Of a stretch of 31,237 nucleotides of DNA, positions 14,657 through 22,541 are shown piece after piece (the first letter of the stretch is position 1; the number at the start of each line of letters is the position of its first letter). The stretch covers positions 1 through 31,237 of the forward strand of contig WFMY01000100.1 of NCBI GenBank assembly GCA_015488855.1. Reading direction: 5' to 3'. The position numbers and the translations under genes are program-made. Source of the stretch: Helicobacteraceae bacterium (GTDB lineage: Bacteria; Campylobacterota; Campylobacteria; Campylobacterales; Sulfurimonadaceae). The notes below the pieces were generated by a model, which was given only the letters and a program-made list of their open reading frames with translations, had not been told where the DNA came from and did no database searches.

Positions 14657-15157
14657 TTGAATAGAAGAGAGCTTTTTTCCTCTTTTGGTGCTTCACTTAA
14701 AGGTGAAGCCCAAAAAATTAATACTACATTTTTAAGACCACCATATTTTAAAGATGAAGCTCTTTTTCTCAAAGAGTGTTTAGCTTGTGAAAACAGATGT
14801 GACACTGTTTGTGAAGAAGATATTATTAAAATTTCTAAAGATGGTTCGCCATATATTGTGTTTGGAACTAAGGGTTGTACATTTTGTGATGAATGTGCAA
14901 TCGTATGTGAGAGTGGAGTACTTGATGTTAAGTACAAACAAAACATCAATGCTTCTATCGTAATAAATAAAAGTAAATGTTTTAGTTGGAACCATACTAT
15001 GTGTTTCTCCTGCAAAGACCCATGTTTAGATAATGCTATTGATTTTCAGGCTATGTTTATGCCACTAATCAATGATAAATGTACATCATGTGGTTTTTGC
15101 ATAAGTAGATGCCCAGCAGATGCTATAGACATAAAGGTTATAAAAAATGATTCATAA
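14657..15157 (+). CDS. napF: NapF, ferredoxin-like maturation protein, TTG start
   Basis: A soluble 166-residue protein with four cysteine clusters for iron-sulfur binding: Cys41/44/48/52, Cys74/77/80/84, Cys108/116/119/123 and Cys142/145/148/152. NapF is cytoplasmic and thought to help mature or reduce NapA before export. The frame is open from 14597, inside napB, but TTG 14657 gives Met-Asn-Arg-Arg-Glu-Leu-Phe, which matches the usual N-terminal Arg-Arg-Glu-Leu/Phe of NapF, and begins 10 bp after the napB stop. No strong ribosome site precedes it. It overlaps napL by 11 bp. Confidence 0.88.
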   Translation: MNRRELFSSFGASLKGEAQKINTTFLRPPYFKDEALFLKECLACENRCDTVCEEDIIKISKDGSPYIVFGTKGCTFCDECAIVCESGVLDVKYKQNINASIVINKSKCFSWNHTMCFSCKDPCLDNAIDFQAMFMPLINDKCTSCGFCISRCPADAIDIKVIKNDS

Positions 15158-16097
15158 ACTGCTATTCATAACTATGTTAGTCACCTCCCTTTACAGTGCA
15201 AATATAATGCCAATTGCTAAATATAAATCAAGTGGGGCGGTAACAGATATTTTGGTGAATAACACAAAACTATATAGTGCAACAAGCAATGGTGTAATTG
15301 ATATTTTTGACATTAAATCTAAAAAAATTATCAAACAAATCAAAATACCACAAATAAAAGATTTTACAGGTGATAAAGTCAATTCTAAAATTTTTTCTAT
15401 TGATGTTTTAGATAAAAAATTACTAATTCTTTCGCAGGCTTCACAAGGTTATAGACGCATTTACATCAATTCTAATAAAATGAATAAAATAATAATTGAT
15501 GAAAAGCTCAAACTCTCTATTGCAAAAGCAAAATTTTTAAATAAAAATACACTCATATTAGCATTACTAAGCAATGAGATTATTTCTTTTGATATGAAAA
15601 CAAAAAAAGAAAATTGGCGTATGCAAGCAAGTGGTGCAAGATTTTCTGATTTTGTACTAAGTGAAGATAAAACTCAAATCGTAGTAGCTGATGAAAGTGG
15701 CGCATTAAAAATATGCAATACAAAAGATGGCGTTATTACGAAAATATTAACAGGGCAAAACCTAGATAATGTATTTCAAGTTGATTATAAAAATAAAATA
15801 ATTATAACTGCTGGTAAAGATAGAAGAGCTGTTGTATACTCTCTAAAGTCTCATTCTTCTTATTATAAAAAATCAAGTTTTTTAGTATATAGTGTAGGAC
15901 TATCACCTAGTGGTCAGTTAGCAGGATATTCAAGTGACGAGGATAATGATATCATAGTATTTAATACTATTACGCAAAACACAATTGGTGTATATGGTGG
16001 AAATAAAATGACATTAACAAATATTCTATTTCATGGAGAAAAACAATTCTTTAGTTCAAGTGATAGCAATATAATCAACTTGTACAATATTAAATAG
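15147..16097 (+). CDS. napL: NapL, exported beta-propeller protein of the nap cluster
   Basis: A 316-residue protein with a signal peptide (hydrophobic 3-15, cleavage near Tyr-Ser-Ala) followed by degenerate WD-like repeats (Gly-x-Ile-Asp-Ile-Phe-Asp at about 49-55; Ala-Gly-Lys-Asp-Arg-Arg near 220), consistent with a periplasmic beta propeller. Position between napF and napD identifies it as NapL, known from Wolinella and Campylobacter nap clusters, where its exact role is not settled. It ends before a 120-bp gap that breaks the close packing. Confidence 0.87.
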   Translation: MIHKLLFITMLVTSLYSANIMPIAKYKSSGAVTDILVNNTKLYSATSNGVIDIFDIKSKKIIKQIKIPQIKDFTGDKVNSKIFSIDVLDKKLLILSQASQGYRRIYINSNKMNKIIIDEKLKLSIAKAKFLNKNTLILALLSNEIISFDMKTKKENWRMQASGARFSDFVLSEDKTQIVVADESGALKICNTKDGVITKILTGQNLDNVFQVDYKNKIIITAGKDRRAVVYSLKSHSSYYKKSSFLVYSVGLSPSGQLAGYSSDEDNDIIVFNTITQNTIGVYGGNKMTLTNILFHGEKQFFSSSDSNIINLYNIK

Positions 16098-16150
16098 GAA
16101 CTGCATGGTGCTTTAATTAGCTAAAAATTAGTAAAGAATACCTATTAGTA

Positions 16151-16171
16151 ATGATAAAAATCAAATTATCA
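16151..16171 (+). promoter_or_regulatory. FNR-type operator and overlapping palindrome upstream of napD
   Basis: ATGAT-AAAA-ATCAA (16151-16164) matches the FNR-type consensus at 9 of 10 positions. It overlaps a second inverted repeat, TGATAA-N8-TTATCA (16152-16171). A possible -10 (TAAAAT, 16184-16189) lies 27 bp past the box centre, so an internal class II-like promoter for napD and the two following genes is plausible. Confidence 0.5.
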
Positions 16172-16217
16172 GAAACTATATGATAAAATTTATAAACAAA
16201 AACATAAGGAAAATAAA

Positions 16218-16604
16218 ATGAATATATCAAGTATCGTAGTAAAGACTATACCAAAGTTTTTGGATGAAGTTGTAGCGTCTCTAAAAAATACACCAGAGTG
16301 CGACTACCATATGCATGATGAGGCTGGTCATATAATCATCACAATAGAGGGTTCAGGTGTTGAAGAAGAACTCAAAAAGCTTCGTGTTATAGAAGCAATT
16401 CCACATGTTATAACTGCTGATATGCAAATGGCATATTCGGAAGATGAATTAGATGCTCATATGGAAGTTATTGCAAATGGAGATGCTGTACCAAAGATGC
16501 TAAATGATGATGATTTGGACCCAAGAGATATTGTTTACAATGGCGACTTAAAAAAGAAAGACCTTGAGGGTTTTACTAAGAGATTTAACGAGACTAAACG
16601 CTAA
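16218..16604 (+). CDS. napD: NapD, NapA Tat-signal chaperone (C-terminally extended)
   Basis: NapD binds the twin-arginine signal of NapA and holds export until the cofactor is inserted. The first 85 residues fit the family: Ile-Ser-Ser-Ile-Val-Val, a helix with Val-Val-Ala-Ser-Leu, and the strand Gly-His-Ile-Ile-Ile-Thr-Ile-Glu-Gly. About 40 acidic residues beyond the usual domain extend it to 128. AAGGAAAATAAA precedes the ATG. It starts 120 bp after napL, behind a possible promoter of its own, and overlaps the next start by one base. Confidence 0.88.
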   Translation: MNISSIVVKTIPKFLDEVVASLKNTPECDYHMHDEAGHIIITIEGSGVEEELKKLRVIEAIPHVITADMQMAYSEDELDAHMEVIANGDAVPKMLNDDDLDPRDIVYNGDLKKKDLEGFTKRFNETKR

Positions 16605-16900
16605 TGGCTGTTATATTTGAAAGTTTAGTAAAGCTCAATGAAGATAGAACTGCGTGGTGCATAGAACTCAAAGATACTACTGATAATAGAGTCGTTATCT
16701 GCAATACTTTAGAAGAGTACCAAGAACAGATGAAAGAGCTAGGTGATGACTATGGTGGAAATATAGACCAAGTAATCTGGTCAAAAGATGATGATGTACC
16801 CTTTCACTTTATGGATGAGATTCGGCAAGGTATGGCAAACATTCAAGCAGAAATAGAAGAGAAGCTTGGCGAACCCCTTATAAAAAAAGAGGATACTTAA
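16604..16900 (+). CDS. Small unrecognised protein cotranscribed with napD
   Basis: I do not recognise this 98-residue acidic soluble protein. It has no signal peptide or membrane segment and two cysteines (19 and 33). Predicted shape is a short beta sheet (Trp-Cys-Ile-Glu-Leu; Arg-Val-Val-Ile-Cys-Asn) followed by helices. It overlaps both neighbours by one base each, so it is translationally coupled between napD and the next small gene; a role in NapA assembly or delivery is only suggested by that context. Confidence 0.8.
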   Translation: MAVIFESLVKLNEDRTAWCIELKDTTDNRVVICNTLEEYQEQMKELGDDYGGNIDQVIWSKDDDVPFHFMDEIRQGMANIQAEIEEKLGEPLIKKEDT

Positions 16901-17334
16901 TGCCAGTTGCAAATGCAATCAATACCGATACATATTTGGAAATTTCTGAGATACAAGAGCATCTTAAAAATGTTGAGTATATTATCATGGCAGATGGTGC
17001 ACCAGATCATTTTAAAGAGACACCTATTCATTTTACAATATTTCTTAATAGTGATGAAAAATTCCCTAAAGATATTGAAAAAGCGATACTTGATAAATTT
17101 TTAGAAGAAAATGGTATCGCTACACCAGCAGAGCTCATGAGTCAACTCATGCCAGTTGGTTTTGCTAAGTCAGATGCACAAGATACGCCGATGCCATTAC
17201 TTTTAGTTGACCCAAAAAATCAGCAAACCATCCCCTATACAGTTATGTTTGTTATGGATTTTTTAGCAGATTCGCAGAACTTTAATGAGGCAAAGGTTAA
17301 TAAACTTACAGGTTGGAGCTATAGCTATAACTAA
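16900..17334 (+). CDS. Unrecognised acidic protein ending the nap transcription unit
   Basis: A 144-residue soluble protein with no match I can name. It is acidic, without export signal, with alternating strands and helices (Tyr-Ile-Ile-Met-Ala-Asp; His-Phe-Thr-Ile-Phe-Leu) and a Met/Pro-rich loop near 100-125. It begins inside the stop of the preceding gene. Its TAA overlaps the stop of the convergent aminopeptidase gene, so the nap unit has no separate terminator. Function unknown. Confidence 0.8.
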   Translation: MPVANAINTDTYLEISEIQEHLKNVEYIIMADGAPDHFKETPIHFTIFLNSDEKFPKDIEKAILDKFLEENGIATPAELMSQLMPVGFAKSDAQDTPMPLLLVDPKNQQTIPYTVMFVMDFLADSQNFNEAKVNKLTGWSYSYN

Positions 17335-18605
17335 TTAAGGTTTTCTATATCAAGTATCTCTTTAACTATAGCCTTAGAAAGGTTTTCATATCCAGTTTTA
17401 GTTACTAAAATATCATCCTCTATTCTTATGCCAATACCACGATACTTTTTAGGCACTTTTGTATCATCTTTGTCAATATATAGAGCTGGTTCAATGGTAA
17501 GAATCATCCCCTCTTCTAAAGGTATCTCTTTGAAATTTTCATCTCTATATGGACATGTATCATGAACATCAAGTCCCATCCAATGTCCTATACCATGCGG
17601 GTAATATGCCTTATGTTTAGCCTCTTTTAGAATCTTTTTATAACTTCCGTTTAAGATGCCTAACTTTTGCATCCCTTGTATGAGCAACTCCTCACTTTTT
17701 CTTTGCAACTCACTTCTTAAGATACCAGGTTTTATCATTGAGATAATATTTTTCTCTACAGAAAGAACCAAGCTATATAAATCTTTTTGTGGCTTTGTAT
17801 AATAACCACTTACGGGAATAGTCCGTGTAATATCACTTGCATAATAATCAAACTCACACCCAGCATCAATAAGGATCAATTCACCTTCTCTCAAGATTTT
17901 ATTATTTTCTATATAATGTAAAGTATTGGCATTATTAGCAGCTGCAACGATAGAGGTATAAGCATCATTGTAAGCACCATTTTTTTTGAAAATATATTCT
18001 ATACTTGATTGGAGTTCATATTCATATTTTGAGGTTTTATTTAAACGCATTAGTTGATGGTGTGCCTTTTTTGTTATATCTATGGCATCTTTTATTATCT
18101 TGATCTCGGCTTCTGATTTTATAAGTCTCATCTTTCCTATCAGAGGTGCTATATTTATATGTGCAGCTATGGTTTTTGCATACCGTTTAAGTATCTTTAC
18201 TTTAGAGTAATCTAATCCAAAATCAAAACATAAACTTTTTTTCTCATCAAGAGCATCTTTAAATCTTTTTTCAAATTCATCTTTAGTATAGATTTCATCT
18301 ACCTGAAACCTTTGTTTCGCTCTTTTTGCACCCAACCTTTTACCATTCCACATCTCATCAGTTTTATCTTTTTTATGAAGAAAAAGAAAAGATTTATACT
18401 TCTTTTTTTCTTTGACTATCATCAAGATAGAGTTATCTTCTTTAAAACCTGTCATATAGTAAAAATTACTATCTTGGCGAAAAGGATAGTTGGTATCATT
18501 TGATCGGGTTTTATTTGTACCGCTAAACAAAACACTAACACTGAAACTTGGCAATGCTAAAACTAGCTTATCACGCCTTATTCTGTACTCTTGCTCACAA
18601 ATCAC
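17331..18605 (-). CDS. pepP: Xaa-Pro aminopeptidase (aminopeptidase P, M24B)
   Basis: Cleaves N-terminal residues that precede proline. An N-terminal domain (1-155) with the Arg-Gln-Asp-Ser-Asn-Phe-Tyr-Tyr-Met-Thr-Gly signature leads to a pita-bread catalytic domain. The metal ligands are Asp247, Asp258, His341 (in Gly-His-Trp-Met-Gly), Glu372 and Glu396, and His337 and His348 are the further conserved active-site histidines. Full length at 424 residues. GTG 18605 overlaps the upstream stop in a GTGA tetrad behind AAGGAG, so translation is coupled to the lipoprotein gene. It is the last gene of the long minus-strand run. Confidence 0.95.
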   Translation of the reverse strand: MICEQEYRIRRDKLVLALPSFSVSVLFSGTNKTRSNDTNYPFRQDSNFYYMTGFKEDNSILMIVKEKKKYKSFLFLHKKDKTDEMWNGKRLGAKRAKQRFQVDEIYTKDEFEKRFKDALDEKKSLCFDFGLDYSKVKILKRYAKTIAAHINIAPLIGKMRLIKSEAEIKIIKDAIDITKKAHHQLMRLNKTSKYEYELQSSIEYIFKKNGAYNDAYTSIVAAANNANTLHYIENNKILREGELILIDAGCEFDYYASDITRTIPVSGYYTKPQKDLYSLVLSVEKNIISMIKPGILRSELQRKSEELLIQGMQKLGILNGSYKKILKEAKHKAYYPHGIGHWMGLDVHDTCPYRDENFKEIPLEEGMILTIEPALYIDKDDTKVPKKYRGIGIRIEDDILVTKTGYENLSKAIVKEILDIENLN

Positions 18606-19204
18606 TTACACTCCTTGACAAACCAAGACGCACTCTGTGCCAATATCTCACTTAAAGCCTTGTCCAGTGCCATCACCCCACCCTCAGCATTCATAGTTTT
18701 AGCTTTGACTTTTACTTTAAATACATTTGAAGCAATTACCTTAGAACTATTATTATCAATGATTGTCAGATTGATAGATATTTTTACATAAGATTCTTTA
18801 TTGTTGTTTTCATAATACTGCATAAAGTCTTCTAATGTACTTTCCATTAACCATGATGAATTTGTTCTTGATTTGGATCTTTGCACTGTTTTAAACAGTT
18901 TCATGTCTCTTAACATCTCATAAATTTTGGAACTCATCATTTTGTTAGGAGCTATTGCCCACTCAGATTTAGAATAAGGAAATACCTTATCGGAATCTAA
19001 AATATAATACATATCAGATGACATTAACAAGGAAGAACTAAAAGCTTGCATCACTTTTAAACTTTGAGAAGAACATTGAGAATTTTTTACATTTAAAGGT
19101 TCTTCCTGTGCATTGACACTTATTTTATATTTTGTAGCCATAGGCACCTTTGAAGCACAACCCAAAAATACGGATAGTAAAAGTATTGGTAATAGTAATC
19201 TCAT
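18602..19204 (-). CDS. Lipoprotein of the Mla/MCE transporter (ABC-type transport auxiliary family)
   Basis: A 200-residue outer-membrane-type lipoprotein: hydrophobic start, then Leu-Gly-Cys-Ala with Cys16 as the lipidated residue. The rest resembles the ABC transport auxiliary (PqiC/DUF330-like) fold: Ser-rich middle, Ile-Tyr-Glu-Met-Leu-Arg-Asp helix and C-terminal Ala-Leu helices. Such proteins pair with MCE transporters that move phospholipids between membranes. It follows the MlaD-like gene by 2 bp, which supports the assignment. The similarity is read by eye and modest. Confidence 0.78.
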   Translation of the reverse strand: MRLLLPILLLSVFLGCASKVPMATKYKISVNAQEEPLNVKNSQCSSQSLKVMQAFSSSLLMSSDMYYILDSDKVFPYSKSEWAIAPNKMMSSKIYEMLRDMKLFKTVQRSKSRTNSSWLMESTLEDFMQYYENNNKESYVKISINLTIIDNNSSKVIASNVFKVKVKAKTMNAEGGVMALDKALSEILAQSASWFVKECK

Positions 19205-19206
19205 TT

Positions 19207-20166
19207 TTATTCTCCCGGTCCTTTTTTAATCTCTTGTTGTTTAAATAGTATATCGCCTGGACTTTTTTCGTATTGGTCTAATACACTTTCAACCTTTAGC
19301 ATAAGTTGCTGAACTTCTAGTAAGGTATTGTTCATAGTTGGCATAACATCATCTGTTATTGCTTTAAGATTAAAATCTCCATTAGAAACTGCTGCTTGAA
19401 AAACATCCATTGTCTCTCGAATCCCATTATAACTCCCCATAATTGCTTGAAACGAAGATGATACTTTATTTTCCCATGCTATTGAATTAGTAGCAAATTT
19501 TTCAAACTTTGGTAACATTTTATCAAGTTTGACACTTGCTTGGTCTAAGACCTTAGCACTGTGTTGAATATGTTTAATAGTCTTTTCATCAAAGATTTTT
19601 TCTAATTTTCCCATAACAGTTGCAGATTTTTCCAAAAGAATCGAAATTTGGATTTGATTTTGATCATTGAGAAGTTTTTGAGTACCACTGAGAGTTTTTG
19701 AAAGATTTGTTGAAACATTGTCAAAAGATTTTTCTAAAGTATTAAAGAAAGATGGTGTAGTTTTTATTACAGGGTACTCTTCATCTCCCTCTTTACTAAG
19801 CATAGGAGCATTATTGTCACCCATAGTGAGGTTAATATAGCTCAATCCCGTAATCCCCTGAGAAGTAAGTTTTGCTCTCGTAGAAGTTTTGATTGGGGTT
19901 GTATTTAAAACAGTTATTTGCACTTCAACTTGCTGAGAATTTTTTGCATTTATGCCTAAATGCGTAACTTTTCCAACTTTAATGCCTCTGTACTTAACGG
20001 GTGCTTCAAGATTAAGACCAAGAACTGATTCATCAAAATAAATACAATATTGTCTTGTCTTTTGTTCATTTGAGGGTTGTAATAGCCAGTAAGAAAAGCC
20101 AACCATCAAGAACATCCCAAAAAGTACCAAAAAACCAACTAGCGTATAATTAACTTTATTGTTCAT
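19207..20166 (-). CDS. mlaD: MlaD-like MCE domain protein
   Basis: An inner-membrane-anchored substrate-binding subunit of a lipid ABC transporter. One membrane helix (about 8-29) precedes an MCE domain (about 38-118) with the family pattern Val-Leu-Gly-Leu-x-x-x-Ala-Pro-Val-Lys-Tyr-Arg-Gly-Ile-Lys-Val-Gly. A long helical and coiled-coil region to residue 319 could form a tube or contact the partner lipoprotein. It is larger than E. coli MlaD (about 180), as is usual for this branch. It begins immediately after the ATPase stop with no gap. Confidence 0.92.
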   Translation of the reverse strand: MNNKVNYTLVGFLVLFGMFLMVGFSYWLLQPSNEQKTRQYCIYFDESVLGLNLEAPVKYRGIKVGKVTHLGINAKNSQQVEVQITVLNTTPIKTSTRAKLTSQGITGLSYINLTMGDNNAPMLSKEGDEEYPVIKTTPSFFNTLEKSFDNVSTNLSKTLSGTQKLLNDQNQIQISILLEKSATVMGKLEKIFDEKTIKHIQHSAKVLDQASVKLDKMLPKFEKFATNSIAWENKVSSSFQAIMGSYNGIRETMDVFQAAVSNGDFNLKAITDDVMPTMNNTLLEVQQLMLKVESVLDQYEKSPGDILFKQQEIKKGPGE

Positions 20167-20904
20167 CTATATATTTGCCTTAAAAAATGTTTGAATAAAT
20201 TCACTTTTTTCATCTTTAATCTTATCTAAAGAACCTTCATAAATAATTTGTTTCTTGTCAATGATAGCGATTCTATCTAGAGTATCATAAATAGAGCGTA
20301 AATCATGTGATACCATTACAATAGTAAGTCCAAGTAAGTCTCGCAACTTTAAGATGAGACTATCAAACTCTCTTGCAGAGATAGGGTCAAGTCCGCTCGT
20401 AGGCTCATCTAAAAAGAGTAACTTTGGATCCAATGCTAAAGCACGAGCTAGAGCTGCTTTTTTCTTCATTCCACCACTTATCTGAGATGGAAATAAGTCT
20501 GCGTCACTTACCTCAAGACCAACTAAATTTATTTTAAATGCAACTATCTCATCAATCATTTTTTTAGATAAATCACTATATTCAACCAGACCAAGCGCAA
20601 TATTTTGTCCTACACTCAAAGAGGAAAATAATGCACCTGATTGAAATAGTACACCCCACTCTCTTCTTAAGTGTTGCGATTGTTCTTGAGTAATATTGCT
20701 AAAATTATATCCTAAAATATCTATGAAACCAGCATCGTATTTTTGTAAAAGTACCATCTCTCTCAAAAGTGTAGTTTTACCACATCCGCTTGGACCAAGA
20801 AGCCCATAAATTTCACCCTTGTGTATCTCCAAATTTAAACTATCATGTACAGTATTTTTACCAAAAACAGTTTTAATATTTCTTACTTTAATAATGGGTT
20901 TCAT
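20167..20904 (-). CDS. mlaF: MlaF-like ABC transporter ATPase
   Basis: A 245-residue ATPase that powers the MlaE permease. Walker A Gly-Pro-Ser-Gly-Cys-Gly-Lys-Thr (37-44), Q-loop Leu-Phe-Gln-Ser-Gly near 86-90, signature Ile-Ser-Gly-Gly-Met (142-146), Walker B Leu-Leu-Phe-Leu-Asp-Glu with Glu167, and switch His200 are all intact. The signature variant ISGGM with a following Lys-Lys-Lys/Arg is typical of the MlaF/Ttg2A group. Located 14 bp after mlaE. Confidence 0.95.
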   Translation of the reverse strand: MKPIIKVRNIKTVFGKNTVHDSLNLEIHKGEIYGLLGPSGCGKTTLLREMVLLQKYDAGFIDILGYNFSNITQEQSQHLRREWGVLFQSGALFSSLSVGQNIALGLVEYSDLSKKMIDEIVAFKINLVGLEVSDADLFPSQISGGMKKKAALARALALDPKLLFLDEPTSGLDPISAREFDSLILKLRDLLGLTIVMVSHDLRSIYDTLDRIAIIDKKQIIYEGSLDKIKDEKSEFIQTFFKANI

Positions 20905-20918
20905 TTAAATACCTTTGC

Positions 20919-22037
20919 TTAAATACCTAAGTTCGTAAAAGCTATGGAGAAGAGTGCATCACAGACAATGACAGCAAAGATAGACTCTACAACACTTTTA
21001 GTAGTATTGAAACCTATGCTTTGAGTATCATCTTTGACTATTAAACCTCGATATATACCTATACTTGCAATCAAAAATGCAAAGAATGGCCCTTTGAAAA
21101 TACCCACATAAAAATTCTTAATATGAATCACTTCCAAAAAACGACTTAAAAACATATCAGTACTAATACCTAAATCAATATTGGCAACTATCATTCCACC
21201 AAGAATACCCATAATATCTGCTAAAAAGATAAGTATTGGCATAGTAATCATCAAGGCAATAATTCTAGGTAATACTAAAAATAGATAGGGGTCAAAACCC
21301 ATAGTACGCATAGCGTCTAGCTCTTGAGTAATCTTCATAGCCCCTATTTGAGCTGTAAATGCTGAACCACTTCTACCAGCGATGACTATAGCAGTAATCA
21401 CAGGAGCTAGCTCCCGTAAAATGGATAAACCAAGCATATCTACAATAAAAACATTTGCACCATAAAGTTTCAACTGATGAGCAGACTGAAAAGCAACAAC
21501 TAAACCTATTAAAAAACTTGTTAAGGCAATAATTGGGATTGCTTTTATAGCACTCTCATTTATCTCAAAAAAAATCTCTTTAAACCTAATCTGTGAAATA
21601 TTTTTGATAGTGTAAAGTTTTATTGAAAAAAGTTTACCCAAAAAAGAGATGAAAGCAAGAAAGCCTAAGATATGTTCATAAACATAGCTTCCTAACTTAT
21701 ATATACATGAATTTTTTTCTTTAGAATTTTTAAGAACTTCTCCATGATATTTTTGTATTAACTTTATAGTATCAAGAGTTTCTTTTTTATCTGCAATAAT
21801 AGTGTGAGATATATGTTTATTATCAAGTTTTTTAACAAAAGAGTGGAGATATAGAGCTGCTGCTGTATCTAAAAGAGTTACATGATTAAGATTAATCTCA
21901 ATAAAAGCATATTTATGAGACAGGGTACTCTCTATCTCAATTTCATACCTAGAAATCTGATAAAGAGTAAAATCACCAAAAAAATCCAGTGAAAGAGTAG
22001 TAGATTTTTTTTGTATCTCTAAGCCTGATTTATTCAT
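20919..22037 (-). CDS. mlaE: MlaE-like permease with N-terminal STAS domain
   Basis: The 372-residue permease of an MCE lipid transporter. The N-terminal 105 residues form a STAS domain (Ile-Asn-Leu-Asn-His-Val-Thr-Leu-Leu-Asp-Thr-Ala), replacing the separate MlaB protein of E. coli. The rest is the MlaE fold with about five membrane helices, the cytoplasmic coupling helix motif Glu-Leu-Asp-Ala-Met-Arg-Thr-Met-Gly-Phe-Asp-Pro, and Ala-Gly-Arg-Ser-Gly-Ser-Ala-Phe. It lies 9 bp after cheW, which puts the lipid transporter in the chemotaxis transcription unit. Confidence 0.93.
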   Translation of the reverse strand: MNKSGLEIQKKSTTLSLDFFGDFTLYQISRYEIEIESTLSHKYAFIEINLNHVTLLDTAAALYLHSFVKKLDNKHISHTIIADKKETLDTIKLIQKYHGEVLKNSKEKNSCIYKLGSYVYEHILGFLAFISFLGKLFSIKLYTIKNISQIRFKEIFFEINESAIKAIPIIALTSFLIGLVVAFQSAHQLKLYGANVFIVDMLGLSILRELAPVITAIVIAGRSGSAFTAQIGAMKITQELDAMRTMGFDPYLFLVLPRIIALMITMPILIFLADIMGILGGMIVANIDLGISTDMFLSRFLEVIHIKNFYVGIFKGPFFAFLIASIGIYRGLIVKDDTQSIGFNTTKSVVESIFAVIVCDALFSIAFTNLGI

Positions 22038-22046
22038 CTCAACCTA

Positions 22047-22541
22047 TTAGAAGTCTCTTTTTAAAAGTTTATCTGCTTTTAAAATGGTAATAATTCTATC
22101 AGCTTCTTTTCCTACACCATCAATTAAAGAATCATCAGAGTTAATGGTATCAGGAGCTGGTCCAATATTTTCTTTTTTGATACGAAGTGCCATTGTCAGT
22201 CTATCTATGACAAATCCAGCAACTTCATCTCCAACTTTCATAACGATAAAACGCGTTTCATCATTGTGTTTTTGTTCAGGAAGCCCAAATTTTACACGCA
22301 AGTCTATAAGTGGGATAACTGAACCACGCATATTAAACACACCCTTTACATAAGCAGGAACTTGAGGGACACGGGTCCATGAAAATGGTTTTATAATCTC
22401 TTGAATAGCTAAAATAGGGATAGCATATTCTTCATCACCAATAATAAAACCAACTAACTGAACGATATCATCTAAGTTTGTTATATCAGGATTTTGTTGT
22501 TCACTCTGTTTATTAATAATATCTTTTAATTTATCACTCAT
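22047..22541 (-). CDS. cheW: CheW chemotaxis coupling protein
   Basis: A 164-residue single CheW domain that links receptors to CheA. The family hallmarks are Tyr-Ala-Ile-Pro-Ile, Ile-Gln-Glu-Ile-Ile, the Val-Pro-Gln-Val-Pro-Ala-Tyr-Val-Lys-Gly-Val-Phe-Asn-Met-Arg-Gly segment and Pro-Leu-Ile-Asp-Leu-Arg. An N-terminal extension of about 25 residues is polar. The start overlaps the cheA stop by 4 bp (ATGA). Confidence 0.96.
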   Translation of the reverse strand: MSDKLKDIINKQSEQQNPDITNLDDIVQLVGFIIGDEEYAIPILAIQEIIKPFSWTRVPQVPAYVKGVFNMRGSVIPLIDLRVKFGLPEQKHNDETRFIVMKVGDEVAGFVIDRLTMALRIKKENIGPAPDTINSDDSLIDGVGKEADRIITILKADKLLKRDF

